From: Pandoraea sp.
GTDB lineage: Bacteria > Pseudomonadota > Gammaproteobacteria > Burkholderiales > Burkholderiaceae
Direction: 5' to 3'
NCBI RefSeq assembly: GCF_004297875.1
Contig: NZ_SCSK01000053.1
Location: 1 to 64,000 of the forward strand
DNA: 64,000 nt
The number at the start of each line of letters is the position of its first letter. Within the stretch, counting starts at the first letter, position 1. The position numbers and the translations under genes were made by a program. Shown here in pieces: positions 54,943-62,025 of the stretch. The notes beneath the pieces were generated by a model, which saw only the letters and a list, made by a program, of their open reading frames with translations, was not told the DNA's origin and ran no database searches.

Positions 54943-56603
54943 CACCAGCTCCTGAAGCGGACCGGCGGCTCGTACAGCCCGTCGGACCACTCGACCAGAT
55001 CGGCCATGCTCTTGGCCGCCAGCAGAGAGCGGGTGGCGGCGCGCCGGTCGACGCCGAGATCTTCGGGCAGGGCCACCAGCCCGTCGCGGCGCAGTCTGGC
55101 GCGCACGGCAGCGTCCGAGCGCAGGCCAATCGGCGTGACGCCCGAGACCGCCGCGATCATCTGCTTGCGCTCTTCCAGCGAGCGGGCCTTGTAGAGATAA
55201 GCAATCCCTTCCTCGGTAAGCACGTGCGTCACATCGTCCCCGTAGATCATCACCGGCGCCAGCGGCATGCCGGCCGCGCGGCCGACCTCGACCGCATCGA
55301 GTGACTCCACCACCGACGGCCGGCCCGAACCCTGGAAGGTTTCGACCATCTGCACCACCAGCTTGCGGCCGCGCTCGAGCGGATCGTCGGTCTGCAGCAG
55401 ATCGAGCCAGGCCGGACTGGCGTGGCGGCGGCCATGCGGATCATGCCCCATGTTCGGCGCGCCGCCGAAACCGGTCAGGCGACCGTGTGTGACAGTCGAT
55501 GAATTGCCCAGGCCATCCATCTGCAGCGTCGAGCCAATAAACAGATCGACCGCGTACTGGCCGGCCAGTTGGCAAAAGGCGCGGTTCGAGCGCAGCGATC
55601 CGTCGCGGCCGGTGAAGAAAATATCGGGACGCGCGGCGATATACGATTCCATGCCGAGTTCGCCACCGAAGCAATGCACGCTCTTGACCCAGCCCGATTC
55701 GATCGCCGGAATCAACGTCGGATGCGGATTGAGCGTCCAGTATTGGCAGATTTTTCCCTTGAGGCCGAGTTGCTCGCCGTAGGTCGGCAAAATCAGCTCG
55801 ATTGCCGCGGTGTTGAAGCCGATCCCATGATTGAGCGACTGCACCTGATGGCGCTCGTAGACGCCGCGGATCGCCATCATCGCCATGAGCACATGCATTG
55901 GCTTGATCAGGCGTGGATCGCGCGTGAACAGCGGTTCGATGAAAAACGGCCGATCGGCCTGCACCACGAAGTCGACCCACGAGCCGGGAATGTCGACGCG
56001 GGGCAGCTCGCCCGGGTCGTCGACGATCTGGTTGACCTGGGCAATCACGATGCCGTCTCGAAAGGCAGCCGCCTCGACCAGCGCCGGCGTGTCTTCGGTG
56101 CTTGGGCCGGTGTAGAGATTGCCATGGCGGTCGGCCTGGTAGCCGGCCACCAGCACGACGTTGGGCGTCAGATCAACGTATAGCCGCGCGTACAGCTCGA
56201 TGTAGGTGTGGATCGCGCCGACTTCGAGGATGCCGTCCTGCAAAAATTGAGAGATGCGCAGGCTTTGCGTGCCCGCATAGGCGAAGTCGAGCTTGCGGGC
56301 AATGCCGCGCTCGAACAGATCCAGGTGCTCGGGCCGGCTCACGCTCGGTATGATCAGATGCAGGTCGTGCAGCACGCCGGGGTCGGCCTGCGCCAGCGAG
56401 CGCGACAGGAAATCCGCCTGTTTCTGGTTATTGCCTTCGAGCACCACGCGATCGCCCGGCATGATCAAGCGCTCGAGCGCCGCGACGATGTGCTCCCGGG
56501 GCAGCAGCACGCCATCGGCCAGCGAACGAACCTGGTCCAGGCGTCGTGCTTTTTCCGCGCGGCGCGTGGCCCAGCGATTAGCAGCAGGTGAATGAACGGT
56601 CAT
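54942..56603 (-). CDS. mdcA: Malonate decarboxylase alpha subunit (acetyl-S-ACP:malonate ACP transferase)
   Basis: A 553-residue CoA-transferase-fold subunit that swaps malonate for acetate on the MdcC thioester. Visible family features are MPGDRVVLEGNNQKQADFLSRSLA and GVTPIGLRSDAAVRARL near the end. First gene of the mdc operon, divergent from mdcR across 118 bp. Confidence 0.93.
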   Translation of the reverse strand: MTVHSPAANRWATRRAEKARRLDQVRSLADGVLLPREHIVAALERLIMPGDRVVLEGNNQKQADFLSRSLAQADPGVLHDLHLIIPSVSRPEHLDLFERGIARKLDFAYAGTQSLRISQFLQDGILEVGAIHTYIELYARLYVDLTPNVVLVAGYQADRHGNLYTGPSTEDTPALVEAAAFRDGIVIAQVNQIVDDPGELPRVDIPGSWVDFVVQADRPFFIEPLFTRDPRLIKPMHVLMAMMAIRGVYERHQVQSLNHGIGFNTAAIELILPTYGEQLGLKGKICQYWTLNPHPTLIPAIESGWVKSVHCFGGELGMESYIAARPDIFFTGRDGSLRSNRAFCQLAGQYAVDLFIGSTLQMDGLGNSSTVTHGRLTGFGGAPNMGHDPHGRRHASPAWLDLLQTDDPLERGRKLVVQMVETFQGSGRPSVVESLDAVEVGRAAGMPLAPVMIYGDDVTHVLTEEGIAYLYKARSLEERKQMIAAVSGVTPIGLRSDAAVRARLRRDGLVALPEDLGVDRRAATRSLLAAKSMADLVEWSDGLYEPPVRFRSW

Positions 56604-56721
56604 GCGCTTTCTCTCACAGAATATGCATTCACTTTAGGGCGGCAGACAACGCGTATCAATCAAGCCAAGCGTAAATACATTACTATTAAGTTAAATATTC
56701 GAAATACCGAGAGGCTCCCCA
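56604..56721. promoter_or_regulatory. mdcA-mdcR divergent promoter region
   Basis: A relatively AT-rich 118-bp segment. It holds the short palindrome GAATATGCATTC (56619-56630) and a TATTCGAAATA patch near mdcR, either of which could be an LTTR site. A weak -10-like CATATT on the minus strand overlaps the first. No firm promoter call. Confidence 0.45.
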
Positions 56722-57633
56722 ATGGCGATCGACGAAGCGGTCACGCTCAAGAAGCTGGAAGTTTTTTTGGCATTCATGCGCATGGGCAATATGGCCCGCG
56801 TCTCCGAGCGGCTGTCGCAGAGCGTGGTGAGCGTGCATCGCGCGCTGCACTCGCTGGAGGAGGGCGTGGGTTGCCCGCTGTTCAAGCTCGACGGGCGCAA
56901 GCTGATTCCGCTGCAAACCGCCTACACGCTGGCTGAATACGCCGAGCGGGTAGTGCGCGAATGCGAGGAAGGACTGCGCCGCACACGCGAGACCGCGGGC
57001 TTTGCTTCGCCGCGACTGAAAATCGGCTCGCTGTATTCGCTCACCGTTGGCACCATTCCCGAATTGCTCATCAAGCTCAAGGTGCGCAAATCGGGGCTGG
57101 ACGTCGACCTGACGCTTGGCTCGAATCGCCTGTTGCTGGAGTTGCTCTCGCAGGGGCGGCTCGACGCGATCGTGATTGCATTGCGGGAGGAATATCCGGA
57201 CGATTCACTGCTGTCGGTGCCGCTGTTCGACGACGACATCTTTTTCGCGGCGCCGGAAGGATCGCCCTACGCGCACGACAGCGAAATCGACCTGGCGCGC
57301 TTGCGCGACGAAAAATTCGTCGCGCTCGACGATGAATACGCCACTGCGTCGAATTTCAGCCATGCGTTCCAGATCGCCGGCTACGAGCCGCAACTGGCGA
57401 TGCGCGTCGGCGATATTTTTTCGCTCGTCAACCTGGTCAGCGGCAGTGTCGGATATAGCCTGCTGCCGGGGCGCGTGCTGCCGTTCAGCCCGCGCATCCA
57501 ATTGATTCCGCTGGCGGAGAAATACCGCACGCGTCAGACCATCGCCCTGATGCTCCCGAAAAAGCGCGAGCGCGATCCGAATTTGCTGGCGCTGGCCGCC
57601 GAATGCCGCATGCTGGGTGCGGCGCGCGCGTAG
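56722..57633 (+). CDS. mdcR: LysR-family regulator of malonate decarboxylase
   Basis: A 303-residue LTTR. The HTH is in the first 60 residues (MARVSERLSQSVVSVHRALHSLEEGVGCPLF), followed by a substrate-binding-like domain. The MGNMARVSERLSQS form is typical of MdcR. It is divergent from mdcA, the standard arrangement for malonate-responsive activation. Confidence 0.9.
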   Translation: MAIDEAVTLKKLEVFLAFMRMGNMARVSERLSQSVVSVHRALHSLEEGVGCPLFKLDGRKLIPLQTAYTLAEYAERVVRECEEGLRRTRETAGFASPRLKIGSLYSLTVGTIPELLIKLKVRKSGLDVDLTLGSNRLLLELLSQGRLDAIVIALREEYPDDSLLSVPLFDDDIFFAAPEGSPYAHDSEIDLARLRDEKFVALDDEYATASNFSHAFQIAGYEPQLAMRVGDIFSLVNLVSGSVGYSLLPGRVLPFSPRIQLIPLAEKYRTRQTIALMLPKKRERDPNLLALAAECRMLGAARA

Positions 57634-57793
57634 GCGGCGCGCCGGCCGGAATTTTCGCGGATGGCGCACCCCGCGCGCCGCCTTATGGGGCAAAATCCCA
57701 TTCGTGACTCCCAGCGCACTCTCACGCGCCGGCGCATCCGGGCTCAAAGGGCAGGGGGCGCGGCGCCGATTCTTCCTGGAAGCGTATTGCCCG

Positions 57794-59014
57794 ATGTTAA
57801 ATCCTGTCAGCATTCTCGCGGTGACCATTCTGTCGAGCCTGATGAGCATGGCGGTGCTCGCTTCGTTGCGCCCGGCCGGCATTGCGGGTCTGCCCCGATG
57901 GATCAGCGCAAATGCGCTGGCTGTGTTTTCCCTGGTTCTGTTCGCGTGGCAGGGGCGCGGCCCGGCGTTTTTGACGATCATCGTCGCCAATGGCGTGATG
58001 GCCGCGGCGGTGCTGCTGATCCTGCAGGGAGCGCGGCAGTGCTTCGGGCGGCGTGTCCATTACCCGGCGGAATATGGCGCGCTGATCGCAGCGGTCGCGG
58101 GGGTGACGTATTGGTACGCGGCGGTGCCCAGCATCAACGCGCGCATTGCCGTTGTCTCGGCATTTCACGCTTACGTATACGCCGCGCTGGGGTGGCTCGC
58201 CTATCGGGCGCGGCCGGCCAGGTACAGCTACCGGTTCGTCGCGGTGGTCGGCGCGCTCGGCAGCGTCGGGCACGTGGCGCGCGGCGCGACCTATCTGTTC
58301 GGCGCGGTCGGCCAGAACGCTTTGCTGCAGGTCTCGCCCGTCAATATCGCCTTTCTGGGACTGGGCATTCTGGCGCTGCCTTGCCTGTCGATCGGCATGG
58401 TCATGCTGGCCCACGACCGGCTCGTCAAGCGACTCGAGCGGCTGGCCAACGTCGATGAGCTGACCAGCGTGCTGTCGCGGCGCGCTTTCCTCGCACAGGC
58501 CGAAGCCTTGGCACGGACCGCCCGGCGGCGCGGCATGCGCCTGTTCCTGGCCATTATCGACCTCGATCACTTCAAGGCCATCAACGACGATTACGGCCAC
58601 GGTTGCGGCGACTGCGTGCTGGCGCATTTTGCTGCGCTGGTGTCGCAGGAAATCCAGTCGCGCGACATTTTCGGGCGGCTCGGCGGCGAAGAGTTTGCGT
58701 TGTGCTTTTCGGCTGCCACACACGACCAGGCGCTGGCGCTGGTCGACGGCCTGCGCCGCAAGGTGGCCGCATCGACCTGCCAGACGCCGGCTGGCGTGGT
58801 GGCGTGCACCTTCAGTGTGGGGGTCGATGAATATCTTGTCGACGAATCGGTATCGGCGCCCATGGCGCGCGCCGACGCCGCGCTCTATACAGCCAAGGCG
58901 TTGGGGCGCAACCGCGCGGTGGCCGCGTGGACTGTCGCGCTCAGGGAGGACGCGCCATCGCCCGGCGATGGCCGACAGTGGCGCGCGCTGGGCGGGTACG
59001 ACTCGCCGGCGTAA
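57794..59014 (+). CDS. Membrane-bound diguanylate cyclase (GGDEF)
   Basis: A 406-residue protein that makes c-di-GMP. About six N-terminal membrane segments (residues 1-210) form a MASE-like sensor, and the C-terminal GGDEF domain has an active-site RLGGEEFAL. The inhibitory I-site position reads QSRD, not RxxD, so product inhibition may be lost. The track start at 57617 is too long; ATG 57794 starts at the first membrane segment. Its c-di-GMP could act on PelD. Confidence 0.88.
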   Translation: MLNPVSILAVTILSSLMSMAVLASLRPAGIAGLPRWISANALAVFSLVLFAWQGRGPAFLTIIVANGVMAAAVLLILQGARQCFGRRVHYPAEYGALIAAVAGVTYWYAAVPSINARIAVVSAFHAYVYAALGWLAYRARPARYSYRFVAVVGALGSVGHVARGATYLFGAVGQNALLQVSPVNIAFLGLGILALPCLSIGMVMLAHDRLVKRLERLANVDELTSVLSRRAFLAQAEALARTARRRGMRLFLAIIDLDHFKAINDDYGHGCGDCVLAHFAALVSQEIQSRDIFGRLGGEEFALCFSAATHDQALALVDGLRRKVAASTCQTPAGVVACTFSVGVDEYLVDESVSAPMARADAALYTAKALGRNRAVAAWTVALREDAPSPGDGRQWRALGGYDSPA

Positions 59015-59054
59015 GGTGTGCGCCGGGCGCGCGCCCGGTGTATCGGATCTTCGA

Positions 59055-60326
59055 TCAATCCTTCAGTTTTCTTACGCCCAGAATCTCGAGCAGCACTCTC
59101 TCATAGGCCGGTTCGGTACCGCCGACTTTCATGCGCCGCATGAAATATTTCTCGAAACCGATCTTTGCCAAATGCACCCATTTGCCTTCGCTGGACCAAT
59201 TGAGATTGCGCGGCGGCAGTTGCGGCAGCGCCACGAAGGCAATGCCGCGGTCGCCGAAATCGGCCAGGCAAATGGCGTTCCAGGTCGCGCGCGTGGATGG
59301 TTCCTGGCCGTCGAGCGCGGCGCGGATGTTGGCGGCGGCGGCACTGACCATCGATTCGATCATGAAGCCGGTCTTGGGCACGCCAGTCGGCACGGGGGTG
59401 GCCTCGAGCGGGGCAATCGCCACGCACACGCCGACCCCGTAGATGTTGGAATACGTCGGGTTGCGCTGGAATTCGTCGATGATCACAAAACCGCGCGGGT
59501 TGACCAGCTTGTCGATGCCGATCAATGCGTCGACCCCCTTGAACGCCGGCAGCATCATGCAATATTTGAACGGCAGTTCGTGCGTGCGGCGTTCGTGCCC
59601 GAGGTCGTCGTACTCGGTGACGAACATCTTGCCGGCTTCGATGCGCGTGGTCTTGGCGTTGCAGATCCACTTGATGTCGTGCTCGCGCATGGTCGACTCG
59701 AGCATGCCCTTGGAATCGCCCACGCCGCCCAGGCCCAGGTGGCCCACATAGGGTTCGGACGTGACGAAGGTCATCGGCGCACGATCGCGGATCTTGCGCC
59801 GGCGCAGATCGGTGTCCATGATCATCGCGTACTCGTAGGCCGGCCCGAAACACGAGGCGCCCTGGACTGCGCCGACCACGATCGGGCCGGGCGCGGCGAC
59901 GAATTGTTCCCACGTCTGGGCGGCCGTCTCGGCGTGGTCGATGTGGCAGATCGACTGCGAATGCGCGGTTGGTCCAAGGCCCTCGATTTCGTCGAAAGCC
60001 AGTTTTGGGCCGGTGGCGATTACCAGATAGTCGTAGGTCACGAATTCACCGTTGCCCAACTCGACCTGATTGCGCTCCGGATGAATTCGCCTGGCGCCAC
60101 CGGTCTGCAGCCCTATGCCTTTCTTCGCCAGCGCCGGCTGCAACTCGACGTCGACATCCTTGCGTGTGCGCCACTTGACCGCGACCCATGGGTTGGACGG
60201 CACGAAATGGAAATGCGTGTCCTCCGAGACGACGGTCACGACGTCCTCGGGGCGGGCAGCCTTGCGCATCGCGTAGGCCATCGACAAGCCGCCGATTCCG
60301 GCGCCGACAATCACAATGTGAGACAT
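59055..60326 (-). CDS. SQR/FCSD-like FAD-dependent oxidoreductase
   Basis: A 423-residue flavoprotein of the sulfide:quinone oxidoreductase family. It has the FAD-binding VGAGIGGLSMAYAM, the motif YLVIATGPK and cysteines in GASCFGPAYEY and KYCMMLPAFKG that may be the redox pair. AGGAGA precedes ATG 60326; the track start at 60359 is longer. It is the last gene of an RND-DUF2892-TolC-SQR unit. Sulfide or sulfane-sulfur oxidation at the membrane is the best guess; the electron acceptor is unknown. Confidence 0.78.
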   Translation of the reverse strand: MSHIVIVGAGIGGLSMAYAMRKAARPEDVVTVVSEDTHFHFVPSNPWVAVKWRTRKDVDVELQPALAKKGIGLQTGGARRIHPERNQVELGNGEFVTYDYLVIATGPKLAFDEIEGLGPTAHSQSICHIDHAETAAQTWEQFVAAPGPIVVGAVQGASCFGPAYEYAMIMDTDLRRRKIRDRAPMTFVTSEPYVGHLGLGGVGDSKGMLESTMREHDIKWICNAKTTRIEAGKMFVTEYDDLGHERRTHELPFKYCMMLPAFKGVDALIGIDKLVNPRGFVIIDEFQRNPTYSNIYGVGVCVAIAPLEATPVPTGVPKTGFMIESMVSAAAANIRAALDGQEPSTRATWNAICLADFGDRGIAFVALPQLPPRNLNWSSEGKWVHLAKIGFEKYFMRRMKVGGTEPAYERVLLEILGVRKLKD

Positions 60327-60419
60327 GATTTCTCCTAGCGCGCGCCACACGGAGCGCAAAACACCAAATCCCGCCGGCAGCGCCGCGAGGCGTTGCCGGC
60401 CCTACCGGGCTGCCGGGCA

Positions 60420-61790
60420 TCAATGCAACAAAGCGTTGATTTGCGCCATCTCCCGGTCATCCAGATCGCCAGCGGCGGCGCTCAGGCGCAAGCGATCCAT
60501 GGCTACCTGATAGCGCGCCGCGGCGAGATCTCGCTGCGCGTTGGACAGGGCCGAGCGCGCGTTGAGAACGTCGATCGACGGCCGGTCGCCGGCCTCGAAG
60601 CCTGTCTGGTTGGCATCGAGCTGCAGACGCGCCGAATGGACCGCCTGCGTAAGCGCCGTGACTCGCACCTGCGCGCTGCGCAGGCCCAGATAGGCTTGGC
60701 GAATCTGGCGCGCCACGCGCACGCGCGCGGCATCCTGATCCATCTCGGCCTTGTTCAGCAGTGCGAGGCTTTCGTCGCGTTTGGCGCTGCGCATGCCGCC
60801 CGAATAAATCGGGATGGTCACCATAATGCCGACCACCGCGCTGTTGCTGTGCATGCCGCCAGCTCCCCCATAACCAGCACCGTTGACGCGCTGGCCCAGG
60901 TAGGAAGCGAACGCATCGACGCTGGTGCCGCCGTCGGCGCGGTAGCGGGTCGATTCAGCCTGTGCGGCGCTTACGCCGAGGCTGCTCAGGCGAATCAGCG
61001 GACTCGTCTGCAAGGCGCGTTTTTGCCAATCGGCGAAATCGCCGGCCTGGATGGCTGCGAGTCCCGCCGAATCGGTCAGGGGCTGCAGTGCCGTGTCCGG
61101 CTGGCCTGTCAGGTCGCGCAGTGCCGCGCGTTTGAGATCGAGCTCGGTTTGCGCCTCGATCATCTGCGCGCCGGCCAGATCGGCGCGCGCCTGCGCGTCG
61201 CTGGCGTCGGTGATGGCGGCGTCGCCTGCTTCGAAACGGGCCTGGGCGATCGCGTGAGCACGCACCGCGGTGTCGTGCTCGGCCTCGAGCGCAGCGAGGT
61301 TGTCCTGCGCGAGCAGCACGTCGAAGTATGCCTGCGCCACTTGCAGCAATAACGTTTGACGTGCCAGCTGCAGCGACACCTCGCCGGCGTCGGCGGCCGC
61401 ATTCATTTGTTGCGCGGTCGCCGTTTTTGCCGAGCTGTACAGATTTTCCTTGATGGTGAGCGCCCAGTTGGCGTCCGATGCACCGGCCGAACTGGTATCG
61501 AAGCCGATCCCCTCATTGCTGCCGAAGCCGGGCCCCGAGAAGCGCGCTGCGCTGGTCTGCTGGTTGATATCGCCATAACCGATACCGGCGGTGGCCGAGA
61601 TCTGCGGCAGGTATCCTGCCTGACCTTGCCGGCGCTTGGTCGCATCGGCCTGGCTTTGCGCGACAGCGGACGCGTATACCGGATCGTGCGCGAGCGCCGC
61701 GCGCGCCGCGCCAAGCAGGTCGGTCTGCGCATAGGCGAAGGTGGCGCACAAGCCGAGCAGCGCGGCGCACCAGCGCCGGGTCGGGGTCAT
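60420..61790 (-). CDS. TolC-family outer-membrane efflux protein
   Basis: Outer-membrane channel of 456 residues with a signal sequence (WCAALLGLCATFAYAQ) and the repeated helical pattern of TolC-like proteins (SALSNAQRDLAAARYQVAMDRLRL near the end). It lies 25 bp after the DUF2892 gene and is the exit duct for the RND pump upstream. Confidence 0.9.
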   Translation of the reverse strand: MTPTRRWCAALLGLCATFAYAQTDLLGAARAALAHDPVYASAVAQSQADATKRRQGQAGYLPQISATAGIGYGDINQQTSAARFSGPGFGSNEGIGFDTSSAGASDANWALTIKENLYSSAKTATAQQMNAAADAGEVSLQLARQTLLLQVAQAYFDVLLAQDNLAALEAEHDTAVRAHAIAQARFEAGDAAITDASDAQARADLAGAQMIEAQTELDLKRAALRDLTGQPDTALQPLTDSAGLAAIQAGDFADWQKRALQTSPLIRLSSLGVSAAQAESTRYRADGGTSVDAFASYLGQRVNGAGYGGAGGMHSNSAVVGIMVTIPIYSGGMRSAKRDESLALLNKAEMDQDAARVRVARQIRQAYLGLRSAQVRVTALTQAVHSARLQLDANQTGFEAGDRPSIDVLNARSALSNAQRDLAAARYQVAMDRLRLSAAAGDLDDREMAQINALLH

Positions 61791-61815
61791 GATGGTCGTT
61801 CCTGAAGCGCGCGGC

Positions 61816-62025
61816 TTACTCGCCGCCCCGCATGCCGAGCTTGCGCATGAAGATTTCCATCGGACACCACTTGGTCAGCCCGCTTTGCAGCAGGTTCGCG
61901 CCGACGAAAGCGGTCAGCCAGAGCCAATAGGCACTGTGGTAGAACGGGCTGGCGGGTGCGCCGACGAGCAGGCTGATCAGAATCAATGTACCGGCGAAAA
62001 CGCGTGTGATTTGCCATGAGGTCAT
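61816..62025 (-). CDS. DUF2892 small membrane protein
   Basis: A 69-residue protein with two membrane segments (FAGTLILISLLVGAP and AYWLWLTAFVGANLLQSG) followed by TKWCPMEIFMRKLG, a cysteine motif of DUF2892. Such proteins often accompany rhodanese or sulfide-related genes. ATG overlaps the RND gene stop (ATGA). Confidence 0.85.
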   Translation of the reverse strand: MTSWQITRVFAGTLILISLLVGAPASPFYHSAYWLWLTAFVGANLLQSGLTKWCPMEIFMRKLGMRGGE

